In this document: piece after piece, positions 18,114 through 26,625 of the stretch
Position numbering within the stretch: position 1 is the first letter of the stretch
Layout: the number at the start of each line of letters is the position of its first letter
Assembly (NCBI GenBank): GCA_028277645.1
Contig: JANQFV010000072.1
Coordinates: forward strand, 1-64,000
DNA: 64,000 nucleotides
DNA from: Phycisphaerae bacterium
GTDB lineage: Bacteria > Planctomycetota > Phycisphaerae > UBA1845 > Fen-1342
Direction: 5' to 3'
The notes under the pieces: model-generated
What the model was told of the DNA's origin: nothing
Seen by the model: the letters and a program-made list of their open reading frames with translations, nothing else
The model's database searches: none
Made by a program: the position numbers and the translations under genes

Positions 18114-19088
18114 GTGTGGTCATACTTCGCTCGACCGACGCTATTCAGCCTATACCCCATCGAACGGCGCTCGCTCGAAGACTTCGTGGTCATCGAAGTG
18201 AAACGCTGCGAGCGGCGCGACAGCGATGGCGACGCCTACTACGACTTCGATGTGCGTTTGCTCGACCGTAACAACGACTACCGCCGCACGCTCCGGATAC
18301 ACAACACCCGCCGGGCGCCCGAGGCCCGCGCCATCGGGCGCCAGGTAGCCCGCCTCATCGACCTGCCGTTGTCGGACGGATCGGAGATCGAACCAACGTC
18401 TGAGACCCAGCATCCCGTCGGCGAGACCCTCCGCCAACGCGTCGCGCGCACCAGCACAAAAGTTGTCTGGCCCTGGTGGACGCAGCCAACGCGGCTGCAA
18501 GCGCAAGTTGACACCGAGCGGGTCACAGTGGAAGTCCCTGCGACCAGCTGGAACCTGCCGCAGCGGCTCTACCTCCTCGCCGGCAGTGCGCTAACCTTGA
18601 TCGGCGTTACCACAACTGGGGGAGTCCTCGGCGACCCGCGAGTCTGGTCACAGTCCGTGCCGTGGTACCAGGTTCCCTGGATCGCCCTGTTCGCCGCGCT
18701 GCCTCTCGGCGGCGGTCTGGCGTGTTACGTGTGCGGGCTGTACGGCGCGCTTGCGCGCGACCGGCTGGAACTGTCGCCGGACAAGCTGCTACTGCACCGC
18801 ATGCACCCGTTCGGCTCGCACGAGATGACGGCACCGCTGGAAAAGATCGAGCGCGTCGGCGCAACCTACGTCATCACGCCCCGCGGGACGGAGCTCGGCA
18901 CCTACAGCTTCGGCGCCCCGGCGGCGCGAGCTGTTTACGTCTGCGTCAACGGGCGCGAGCTACACCTCGGCCACAACCTGCCCCACCCCGATCTCGGCTG
19001 GCTCTGTCGCCTGATCGAGTACGTCACATGCCACGGTATCCCCGCCGAGACGAGTGCTGACGGGCCGAAATCAGGGGGTAGTGAGTAA
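18114..19088 (+). CDS. membrane protein of unknown function
   Basis: A 324-residue protein with the GTG start at 18114 preceded by AGGGGGG; an ATG at 18042 would add 24 residues. The N-terminal 160 residues are soluble, with charged beta-strands (DAYYDFDVRLLDRNNDYRRTL). Two membrane segments lie in the middle (LYLLAGSALTLIGVTTTGGV and WIALFAALPLGGGLACYVCG). A C-terminal soluble domain carries LEKIERVGATYVITPRG, a PH-like or band-7-like strand pattern I cannot assign to a family. No signal peptide is seen. The downstream neighbour is convergent with a 20-base gap. It is not recognised as any named protein. Confidence 0.65.
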   Translation: MWSYFARPTLFSLYPIERRSLEDFVVIEVKRCERRDSDGDAYYDFDVRLLDRNNDYRRTLRIHNTRRAPEARAIGRQVARLIDLPLSDGSEIEPTSETQHPVGETLRQRVARTSTKVVWPWWTQPTRLQAQVDTERVTVEVPATSWNLPQRLYLLAGSALTLIGVTTTGGVLGDPRVWSQSVPWYQVPWIALFAALPLGGGLACYVCGLYGALARDRLELSPDKLLLHRMHPFGSHEMTAPLEKIERVGATYVITPRGTELGTYSFGAPAARAVYVCVNGRELHLGHNLPHPDLGWLCRLIEYVTCHGIPAETSADGPKSGGSE

Positions 19089-19108
19089 GTTCCTGTAGCA
19101 TGGACAGA

Positions 19109-20569
19109 TCAACGCCGCCTCCGAATTCGTAGCGCCGCCAGCCCCAGGAATGTGGCCGGCAGCATGCCTAGCGAGCCGGCGCCGCAGGCCAGCAGGCCGC
19201 ATTGCGGCTCGGGCGCGACGCCGTTCTCGCACTCATCCGGAATCGCGTTCGCGTTCAGATCGGCGCTCTGCCCAAACGCGATGTCGCACTCGTCGGGCAC
19301 GCCGTTCGTGTTGCAGTCCAAGCTGATGCCGAGATCGATATCGCACGAATCGATCGTGCCGTTGCCGTTGCAGTCCGGGAAGTCGACGTACACATAGGCC
19401 TGGCCGCCGGTCCCGGCGCCGATGCTGCCCAGAATCACGGTTTCGTCATAGACGCCCACGGCGCCGCCCAGCCGATTGCCGGCGGCGCGATCTGATGCAC
19501 GCAGCTTGACCGACTCGATCCACGACGCGCCCGAGTAGCGAAATACGTATGCTGCCCCGACCCGCTCGCTCACGCCGTCGTCCAGGTCCGCGCCCACGAC
19601 AACGATCTCATTGCTCACGCCGACGGATGTGCCGAACTGGTTCCACGGTTTGCCGGTCGCGTCGAGCGCGAACAGACGAGCCTCGCGGGTCCACGTGTTG
19701 TTCGCAAAGCGATAAACATAAGCCGAACCCGAAGCGCCGGTCTCGGCTGTCTCGCCGTCGGCCCCCACCACAATCAACTCGCCCGACGTCGCGACCGCAA
19801 CGCCGTATCGTGCAACCGTATCGCCCGAAGGCACTTCCAGTTTGGCCTCTGCTTCCCACGACGTGCCGTTATAGCGATACACGTACGCGGCGGCGACACC
19901 CAACGCCCCCACCACGATCACATCGTCGTGCATGGCGACGGCTCGACCGAACAGATTCAGTGCCTCATCATCATCAGCGCCCAGCTTGCGCTCCGCGATC
20001 CAGGCGCTACCGTTATAGCGATAGACGTACGCAGCTCGTTCACCCGGCGCGCCGACGACCACGACTTCGCCATAAATCGCCACTGATCGGCCAAAGCTAG
20101 CACCCGCCGACGTATCGGCGGCGACCAGCTTGGTCTCCTGCGTCCACGAACTGCCGCTACGTCGGAAGACATACGCCGCCCCGGTGAAGTCCTCCGCAGC
20201 CTCGCCGTCGCCGTACGCGCCGACAATCGCCACGTCCCCGTCCACCCCAACGGCGAAGCCGAAGAAATCGCCCGCCGACGCGTCCGATGCGGCGAGCGTG
20301 TCCACCAGCGACCAGGCCCCGCTGCTGCTCTGCTCGAAGACGTACGCCCGGCCCCCGGCGCTGTCGGATGGAGCACCGATGATGACGCACGTCCCGTCGG
20401 TGACAACCGCGCCTCCGAAATCGTCGCCGTCGGACAGACCGCTGACCGTGATCTGGCGATCCTCGTCCCGCTGGCAGTTCTGTGCCTGTGCCACGTCCAG
20501 CCCAGCCACGAGCAGAAGCCCGACCGTCACACTACCGATTGCTGTCACGTACGTCTGTGAACGCTTCAT
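19109..20569 (-). CDS. secreted FG-GAP-like repeat protein with calcium-binding repeats and C-terminal sorting signal
   Basis: A 486-residue protein. A signal peptide (SVTVGLLLVAGLDVAQAQ) is followed by seven similar repeats of about 50 residues (FG-x-A-V ... VVVGA ... AYVYRYNG-x-x-W), the FG-GAP/integrin-type beta-propeller pattern. Near the C-terminus are three short acidic repeats (DCNGNGTIDSCDIDL, DCNTNGVPDECDIAF, DLNANAIPDECE) of a calcium-binding kind common in planctomycete exported proteins. The end (LLACGAGSLGMLPATFLGL then ALRIRRRR) is a hydrophobic-then-basic tail of the Cys-Gly sorting-signal type. It is presumably exported and surface attached; no enzyme motif is seen. Confidence 0.85.
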   Translation of the reverse strand: MKRSQTYVTAIGSVTVGLLLVAGLDVAQAQNCQRDEDRQITVSGLSDGDDFGGAVVTDGTCVIIGAPSDSAGGRAYVFEQSSSGAWSLVDTLAASDASAGDFFGFAVGVDGDVAIVGAYGDGEAAEDFTGAAYVFRRSGSSWTQETKLVAADTSAGASFGRSVAIYGEVVVVGAPGERAAYVYRYNGSAWIAERKLGADDDEALNLFGRAVAMHDDVIVVGALGVAAAYVYRYNGTSWEAEAKLEVPSGDTVARYGVAVATSGELIVVGADGETAETGASGSAYVYRFANNTWTREARLFALDATGKPWNQFGTSVGVSNEIVVVGADLDDGVSERVGAAYVFRYSGASWIESVKLRASDRAAGNRLGGAVGVYDETVILGSIGAGTGGQAYVYVDFPDCNGNGTIDSCDIDLGISLDCNTNGVPDECDIAFGQSADLNANAIPDECENGVAPEPQCGLLACGAGSLGMLPATFLGLAALRIRRRR

Positions 20570-20743
20570 TTCGTGTCCTTCGTGCTGTCGCGGCTCGCCG
20601 TGCGGACGCCCGGCCGAGCTTCACCGCGGTCCCCAGTTACCCGGTCGTGCAAATTATACCGAATCGGTCCAGTCCCGCCTCCCCCGCGTTGGCTCCAAGT
20701 GCGTATACTCCCGCGATCTGGTTGGAACACGTGGAGACACACG

Positions 20744-22609
20744 ATGCAGAGGCGATTTGGCGTTGGACTTGGCTGTGCGTGCGTGCTGTTGCTGGGACTG
20801 TCGGGCTGCATCGGCCCCGAGCTGCGCGGGTTGTTCCGGGAGGTGTATGATCCTGAGAATTGGCGCACATTGGCGGAGCGCACCGAGTACGCCGAGACGC
20901 AGCGCTACGACGAGACGGTCGCATTCTGCCAAGGCCTAGCCAAAGTCTGGCCCCAGGCCCACTACACCGAGTTCGGCACTTCCGGCGAGGGGCGCCCACT
21001 GCCACTGCTGATCCTCTCATCGGAGAAGGCCTTCACACCGGAAGCCGCGCGCCAGAGCGACAAACCGCTCGTGCTGCTCCAGAACTGCATCCACCCCGGC
21101 GAATGCGCCGGCAAAGACGCTTGCCTCGCGTTGGCGCGGGATATCTGCCTCCCATTGGTGGAGACTCCCGGCCGCGCACCCAAACACGCCGCCCTGCTCG
21201 ACCACGTGAATATCCTCATCATGCCGATCTTCAGCCCCGACGGGCACGAGCGTTTTAGCCCGTACAGCCGCATTAACCAAGACGGTCCGAAGGAGATGGG
21301 TTGGCGTGTGACGGCGACTAATCTGAATCTCAATCGCGACTATATGAAGGCCGACGCCGTCGAGATGCAGGCTTGGCTGCGCGTCTGGACGACCTGGGAG
21401 CCCGACCTGCTGGTCGACAACCACACAACCAACGGCTCCGACCACCAGTACGACCTGATGTACGCCGGCGGTACCGGTGCCGGCGTTGCGCCCGAAATCG
21501 ACCGCTGGATGCGGGAAGAGCTCTACCCGCCGGTCATCACCGGCGTCGAAGCCGACGGCTACCTCATGTTCCCGTACGGGTGGCCGCGCGATCGCAAAGA
21601 CATCCGTAAGGGTGTGAACGTCTCCGGCTCCTGGGGCCCACGCTACTCGACCGGCTACGGTGCCATCAGCAACCGCCCCGCGATTCTGCTCGAAGCCCAC
21701 GCGCTCAAACCGTACGAGCGGCGTGTGAAAAGCACGTACGCCTTCATGATCCACATGCTGCAGATGCTGAACGAGAATCCCGGTGAACTCCGCCGCCTGT
21801 GCCGCCGGCTCGACCGGCAGGCGGCGTCACGCGGTGGGGCAGGCGCGACCGTCAATATCCCGCTGTCGGTGAAGAACACCGACGACGGCCGGCCGGTCAC
21901 CTACAAAGGCGTCGAGATCGAATTGGAAGAAAGCCCGATCACCGGCAACACGGTCATTCGCTACACCGATCGGCCCGTGGACATCCCCACGACGCTGTAC
22001 GACGGAACGCAACTCGATACTTCGGTCGCTGCGCCGGCGGCGTACCTCGTGCCGCCCCAATGGACGGAGATCATCGACCGCCTAGACTGGCACGGCGTAG
22101 GATACTACCGCCTCGCGGAGGCGACGCCGCTGGACGTGGAGGTCTATCGTTTCGACGCGGTCGAGTTCCCGCGACGTCCGTACGAAAGTCGCTTCAGTCC
22201 GAGATACGAAACGCGACGCGCGGTCGAGCGGCAAGCGTTCGTCGCCGGCACGGTCGTCGTGCCAACGAACCAGCGGCGAGCGCAAGTTGCGACACACCTG
22301 CTCGAGCCCGACGCGCCGGACTCGCTCGTTCGGTGGGGCCTGATGAATGCGATCTTCGAGCAGAAGGAGTACGCCGAAACGTACGCGATGGAGCCCCGCG
22401 CGCAGAAGATGCTCGCGAATGATGCGGCTTTACGGGCCGAGTTCGAGCAGCGCCTCGCCGAAAACGAGTCGTTTGCAACCAACCCCGGCGCGCGGCTGAA
22501 CTTTTTCTACCGCCGATCCCCCTACTGGGATGACGCCAAAGACCGCTATCCGATCACACGGTTGACGGACGCGGATGCGCTGAAAAGCCTGCACGCCACG
22601 AAAAAGTAG
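20744..22609 (+). CDS. M14-type zinc carboxypeptidase-like lipoprotein
   Basis: A 621-residue protein. ATG 20744 has GGAGA upstream, and the signal ends in the lipobox LSGC (Cys22). The peptidase core shows the first two zinc ligands in NCIHPGECAGKD, an NLNRDYMKADAVEM stretch where substrate-binding Asn-Arg is expected, the third ligand in LVDNHTTNGSDHQY, and a candidate catalytic glutamate in LLEAHALKPYERR. It therefore probably removes C-terminal residues from peptides outside the inner membrane. The last 200 residues are an extra alpha/beta region typical of this M14 subgroup. Its TAG stop is directly followed by a 22-base palindrome. Confidence 0.88.
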   Translation: MQRRFGVGLGCACVLLLGLSGCIGPELRGLFREVYDPENWRTLAERTEYAETQRYDETVAFCQGLAKVWPQAHYTEFGTSGEGRPLPLLILSSEKAFTPEAARQSDKPLVLLQNCIHPGECAGKDACLALARDICLPLVETPGRAPKHAALLDHVNILIMPIFSPDGHERFSPYSRINQDGPKEMGWRVTATNLNLNRDYMKADAVEMQAWLRVWTTWEPDLLVDNHTTNGSDHQYDLMYAGGTGAGVAPEIDRWMREELYPPVITGVEADGYLMFPYGWPRDRKDIRKGVNVSGSWGPRYSTGYGAISNRPAILLEAHALKPYERRVKSTYAFMIHMLQMLNENPGELRRLCRRLDRQAASRGGAGATVNIPLSVKNTDDGRPVTYKGVEIELEESPITGNTVIRYTDRPVDIPTTLYDGTQLDTSVAAPAAYLVPPQWTEIIDRLDWHGVGYYRLAEATPLDVEVYRFDAVEFPRRPYESRFSPRYETRRAVERQAFVAGTVVVPTNQRRAQVATHLLEPDAPDSLVRWGLMNAIFEQKEYAETYAMEPRAQKMLANDAALRAEFEQRLAENESFATNPGARLNFFYRRSPYWDDAKDRYPITRLTDADALKSLHATKK

Positions 22610-22631
22610 CGGCCGACCGGGAGGTCGGCCG
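22610..22631. repeat. short palindrome (stop-adjacent family B)
   Basis: CGGCCGACC GGGA GGTCGGCCG begins at the base after the TAG stop of the M14 peptidase gene. The same palindrome with a TCCC loop occurs at 52522-52543. There is no T run, so it is not a standard terminator. Confidence 0.7.
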
Positions 22632-22674
22632 TAGCACACGACCGGCGTTCCACGTCCGGTCGGTCGGCCGGACA

Positions 22675-24429
22675 CTACCCCTTAATCCGCACGCCCACCA
22701 GCGTCAGATCGTCCGACTGCTCCGCCAATCCCGCGAATCGCCGAATATCCCAACGAATGTTATCCAACATCGTCTGGGCACCTTCCTCGGCATAGCGCGC
22801 GACTGATTCGTGTAGTCTCTCCCGACCGAATTCCTCGTCTGCGAAGTTGCGCGCCTCACATGCCCCATCCGTGTACAGCACTAGCCGATCGTGTGGCTGT
22901 AGCGAGAGATCGTACTCCTGGTACTGCACGTCCGGATAGCCGCCGAGCACCAAATCCGCTTCCTCCGTCTCGCGCACAACGCCATCGCGCCAGAGCAGCA
23001 GCGGTTCGTGCCCCGCGTTGCAGTAGGTCAGCCGCCGTGCGTCACGGTCGAGCGCGATCAACAACAGCGTCAGGAACTCGTTCGTCGCCGTGTCATGGAA
23101 GACGAGTCGATTCAGTCGCGTCAGTAGCTCGCCCGGGCCCTGACACGAATCCGCGGCTGCTCGCAGGGCGCCCCGCACAGATGCCATCAACAACGACGCC
23201 GGAATTCCCTTGCCGACGACGTCCGCGACTACCGCCGCGATACGACCATCACACAGTTGCAGGAAGTCGCAGAAGTCACCCGCGACGTGATAGCTCGGCT
23301 CGAAGATCAAGCCAGTCTCAAGCAACGGATGCCGTGGCGGCGGCGTGCGAACGATCCGCGTTTGCAGGTCACCGGCCAATGCCAACTGCCGTTGCGTAGT
23401 TGCGAGTCGGATTCGCTCGTCCACCAGTTGGGCGTGCGAGATCGCAGCCGCCGCTTGATTCGCAACCGCGTGCAGCAGATTGCGCTGCGCCGGGCGGAAC
23501 CGCCGTTTGCGATCCGTGTACACGCGGAGCACGCCGAGCGGTTTACCACGGTACACCATGCCCGCCGCCAGGACGCTGACGAGCCCCCGATCCCGGGCCA
23601 CGGATGGATCCTGCACGCGCGGGTCACTCCCGAGCTCCTCGATGTACACCACGCGCCCCTGCAGCGCTTCGTCATCGACGGCGGACGCCATCCGCACAAC
23701 CGCCGGCGTACCCACGGCATCGACGGGCAGGTTGTACACCGCCTTAGTCAGCATCTCCTGCGTCTTTGGATCGTACAGCCGCAGACTACAAGCCTTGCAG
23801 TGCATCACGCGCGCGGTCTCGGCCACAATTCGGTCCAGCACCATTTGCAGGTCCAACTCGCCCGTGAGCCAGTCGGCGATGTCGCCGATCAGCGCAGCTT
23901 CCTGCGTGGCGGAGATCAGGTGCGCCTCGCGCCGGCAGGTTTCGGCCAGCACACGTGCCCCCCACCGTGCGCTGCCGACGACCCGCCCGGTGCCCGAGCG
24001 ATCCAGCGCCGGCAGTGTCTCCCAGGCTCGCCGCAACTCTTCCACGCCGGGGTTCGCCGCTCCGACCGTCGTCCGCCATTCGTCCAACGGTGGCTGTTCG
24101 GCGCGGAATTCGCCGACCGCGACATACCCGACCGCGCTGTCGTCCACATACACCGGGGCGGCCACGTACCACACTCCGCGACTGGCGACGAACGCCACTT
24201 GTCCCGGCGGGTCATGCGCGCGAACGGGCACGAGTTCGAGGTTCCGCGGCAGCGTGCCAAGCACGTGGCCGGTCAGACGGGCGAAGTCGTTGTTCGAGGC
24301 GGACGCAACGATCAGCGTGCCGTCGGCGTCAAACACGCACACGCGCAGCCCGGACGCGCGCGCCAGGCCGCCGGCCAGATCCTCAATCCACGCGATATCA
24401 ATCAGATCGCGAAGTTGCACGTACCACAC
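22675..24429 (-). CDS. PocR-GAF sensor with PP2C/SpoIIE phosphatase output
   Basis: A 584-residue cytoplasmic protein. Residues 1-160 form a PocR-like ligand-sensing domain (AGGLARASGLRVCVFDADG, then AAPVYVDDSAVGYVAVGEF). A GAF domain follows at about 185-345. From 360 a SpoIIE/RsbU-type PP2C phosphatase starts (VAGDFCDFLQLCDGRIAAVVADVVGKG), with metal-binding Asp in GDFCD and ADVVGKG and in the C-terminal LYTDGACEARN and EQSDDLTLVGV. Such proteins dephosphorylate anti-sigma antagonists in partner-switching signalling. No anti-sigma or antagonist gene is adjacent, so the target is unknown. Confidence 0.92.
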   Translation of the reverse strand: MWYVQLRDLIDIAWIEDLAGGLARASGLRVCVFDADGTLIVASASNNDFARLTGHVLGTLPRNLELVPVRAHDPPGQVAFVASRGVWYVAAPVYVDDSAVGYVAVGEFRAEQPPLDEWRTTVGAANPGVEELRRAWETLPALDRSGTGRVVGSARWGARVLAETCRREAHLISATQEAALIGDIADWLTGELDLQMVLDRIVAETARVMHCKACSLRLYDPKTQEMLTKAVYNLPVDAVGTPAVVRMASAVDDEALQGRVVYIEELGSDPRVQDPSVARDRGLVSVLAAGMVYRGKPLGVLRVYTDRKRRFRPAQRNLLHAVANQAAAAISHAQLVDERIRLATTQRQLALAGDLQTRIVRTPPPRHPLLETGLIFEPSYHVAGDFCDFLQLCDGRIAAVVADVVGKGIPASLLMASVRGALRAAADSCQGPGELLTRLNRLVFHDTATNEFLTLLLIALDRDARRLTYCNAGHEPLLLWRDGVVRETEEADLVLGGYPDVQYQEYDLSLQPHDRLVLYTDGACEARNFADEEFGRERLHESVARYAEEGAQTMLDNIRWDIRRFAGLAEQSDDLTLVGVRIKG

Positions 24430-24600
24430 CTCTGTCAGGAATCATCCACCGCGCCACGGGGTGTCCGCATGGCATTATGGACCGCGCCCGTGAGCGACGC
24501 AAAGCCGTCCCACAGCGACGTTTGGCAGGGCGCGCCCGCTCTTGCTACACTGTGCCCCGGTCGACGCGCAGCACGCGTTGGCGCCTCTGGAGTGCGACGC

Positions 24601-25761
24601 ATGAAGGTCCATGAATATCAGGCCCGGGAACTGATGCAGAACGTCGGCGTCCCGGTTCCGCCCAGCCAGGTGATCGATAACGCTGATCAGGCCAAGGCCG
24701 CCTTTGCCGCGGTCGGTGCTGAAACAGTCGTGGTCAAGGCCCAGGTTCACGCCGGCGGCCGCGGCAAGGCTGGCTACGTCAAGCTCGTCAACTCGGCCGA
24801 CGAAGCCCACGAGCACGCGACACGCATGCTCCGCGAACCGATGGTCTCCAACCAGACCGGCCCCGAGGGTATCGAGATCCACAAGATCCTCCTTGCCGGC
24901 GCGGTCGACATCGAGAAGGAGTACTACCTCGGGGTCGTGCTCGACCGCGCTCGCCGCGTGCCGGTGATGATGGCCAGCGGCGAAGGCGGCGTGGAGATCG
25001 AAGAGGTCGCGGCGAGCAATCCCGACGCGATCAAAAAGGCGTGGTTTCACCCGCACCTTGGTTTGCAACCCTTCCAGGCCCGCATGCTGGCACAGTCGAT
25101 CGGCCTCGAAGGCCAGCAGGCCAAGACGGCCGCGGACATCATGCTGAAGCTGGCCAGGCTGTTCGTCGATAAGGACTGCTCGCTGGCCGAGATCAATCCG
25201 TTGGTGCAGACGACGGCGGGCGAAATCCTCGCGATCGATGCCAAGTTCGACTTCGATGACAACGCCCTGTTTCGCCACGAGGACTTGCAGGCATTGTTCG
25301 ACCCGGCCGAAGAGAATCCCGCCGAACTGCGGGCCAAAGAGCACAATCTCAGCTACATCGCACTCGACGGCAACATCGGCTGCCTCGTCAACGGCGCCGG
25401 CCTGGCCATGTCGACCATGGACATCATCAAGCTCCACGGCGGCGAGCCGGCGAACTTCCTCGACGTCGGCGGCTCGGTCACGCCCGAGGGTGCGATCGAG
25501 GCCTTCAAGATCATCCTCGCCGACGACAAGGTCAAAGCGGCCCTGGTCAACATCTTCGGCGGCATCGCCAAGTGCGACGTCATCGCCGACGCCCTGATCA
25601 AGGCGGCCCAGGAAGTCGGCTTCAAGGTCCCGGTCGTGGTGCGTCTGGAAGGCACGAACGTAGAGAAGGCCCGTGCGATGCTGGAGGAAGCCAACATCGA
25701 ACAACTCAAACCCGCCACCGACCTGACCGACGCGGCGAAGCAGGTTTGTGCTTGCGTGTAA
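24601..25761 (+). CDS. sucC: succinyl-CoA synthetase, beta subunit (ADP/GDP-forming)
   Basis: A 386-residue protein of normal length. The start [20 protein letters not shown] and the ATP-grasp motifs ([31 protein letters not shown]) are diagnostic. So is the C-terminal CoA-ligase half ([50 protein letters not shown]). It makes succinyl-CoA/ATP interconversion possible together with the alpha subunit in the TCA cycle. The reading frame stays open far upstream (to 23257), but that part lies antisense to the phosphatase gene and is not used. The alpha-subunit gene sucD, normally next door, is absent here; a small protein/nucleotidyltransferase pair follows instead. Confidence 0.96.
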   Translation: MKVHEYQARELMQNVGVPVPPSQVIDNADQAKAAFAAVGAETVVVKAQVHAGGRGKAGYVKLVNSADEAHEHATRMLREPMVSNQTGPEGIEIHKILLAGAVDIEKEYYLGVVLDRARRVPVMMASGEGGVEIEEVAASNPDAIKKAWFHPHLGLQPFQARMLAQSIGLEGQQAKTAADIMLKLARLFVDKDCSLAEINPLVQTTAGEILAIDAKFDFDDNALFRHEDLQALFDPAEENPAELRAKEHNLSYIALDGNIGCLVNGAGLAMSTMDIIKLHGGEPANFLDVGGSVTPEGAIEAFKIILADDKVKAALVNIFGGIAKCDVIADALIKAAQEVGFKVPVVVRLEGTNVEKARAMLEEANIEQLKPATDLTDAAKQVCACV

Positions 25762-25774
25762 GCGAGGTTACACA

Positions 25775-26002
25775 GTGGTCACGCCGTCCGACAAGTCAGT
25801 TGACGCGCTTCTTTGGGACAAGATCCGCGCCGCGCAGGGCATGTCCGATGAGGATCGCTTCCTCGCCGGCCCGCGGTTGTTCGACTACGCCTGCCGTATT
25901 GCTCTGGATGGCATCCGCAGCCAATTCCCCGACGCCGACGACGGCGAGGTTCGTGAGATCCTCCGAAAACGACTGGAGATGGCGCGGCGGTTGGAGCAGT
26001 GA
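25775..26002 (+). CDS. small helical protein paired with a nucleotidyltransferase
   Basis: A 75-residue protein from GTG 25775, with GCGAGG upstream; an upstream GTG at 25748 would overlap sucC. It is predicted all-helical and acidic/basic, beginning [20 protein letters not shown] and ending in a coiled segment ([15 protein letters not shown]). The gene starts 13 bases after the sucC stop and overlaps the next gene by four bases. The pairing of a tiny helical protein with a nucleotidyltransferase is like the arrangement of toxin-antitoxin modules. The family is not recognised. Confidence 0.6.
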   Translation: MVTPSDKSVDALLWDKIRAAQGMSDEDRFLAGPRLFDYACRIALDGIRSQFPDADDGEVREILRKRLEMARRLEQ

Positions 26003-26565
26003 CCGTGAACTCTGACGAAATCATCATCGCCGCTGTCGACGCTCTGGAGAAGTGCGGGATTCCGTACATGACGGTGGGTTCGGTTTCACTCAATCTCTAC
26101 ACCGCTCCCCGGTCAACGCAGGACGCCGACTTCGTCGTCGAATTGCAGGCAGACTCGCTGCCCGGGCTGATGGCGGAACTGGGACCGACGTTCCGCCTCG
26201 ATGCGCAGGTTCGCTTCGAGACTGTCACCGCGACGACCCGCCACATCATCGATGCGAAAGACGGCTTTTTCCGCGTCGAGTTGTTCCAGCTAAGCGACGA
26301 CACGTACGACCGCGAACGTTTCTCTCGCCGCCGGCGTGTCAATGTGCTCGGTCGCGAAGCCTGGGCGGCCACGCCGGAGGACGTGGTCGTGATGAAGCTA
26401 CGCTGGTCGCGCCAAGGCGAGCGTTCGAAAGACAAAGACGACGCGCGCAGCCTCATCATGGTCCAGTCCGACAACCTCGACTGGGACTACATCCACCGCT
26501 GGTGCGACGAGCACGGTACGCGCGAGTTGCTCGACGAACTCCGGGCATCGTTGCCGCAAGAGTAG
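25999..26565 (+). CDS. nucleotidyltransferase-fold protein (possible toxin-antitoxin partner)
   Basis: A 188-residue protein starting at GTG 25999, which overlaps the previous stop codon. Residues 20-50 carry a nucleotidyltransferase signature: [21 protein letters not shown], in which the Gly-Ser and the Asp-x-Asp pair are the expected catalytic elements. The rest resembles MNT/DUF6036-like transferases ([20 protein letters not shown]). MNT-type enzymes can AMPylate a partner toxin or tRNA. The four-base overlap with the small upstream gene suggests they act together. The substrate and role are not known. Confidence 0.7.
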   Translation: MTVNSDEIIIAAVDALEKCGIPYMTVGSVSLNLYTAPRSTQDADFVVELQADSLPGLMAELGPTFRLDAQVRFETVTATTRHIIDAKDGFFRVELFQLSDDTYDRERFSRRRRVNVLGREAWAATPEDVVVMKLRWSRQGERSKDKDDARSLIMVQSDNLDWDYIHRWCDEHGTRELLDELRASLPQE

Positions 26566-26625
26566 TCGTCAACCGTACTCACCCTGCTCTGGCCCCCACA
26601 GGCAATCCAAGATAAAGTCGTGCCC

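Noticed and set aside
23257..24600. Long open frame upstream of sucC
   Set aside because: It lies antisense to the phosphatase gene; sucC starts at MKVHEYQ at 24601.
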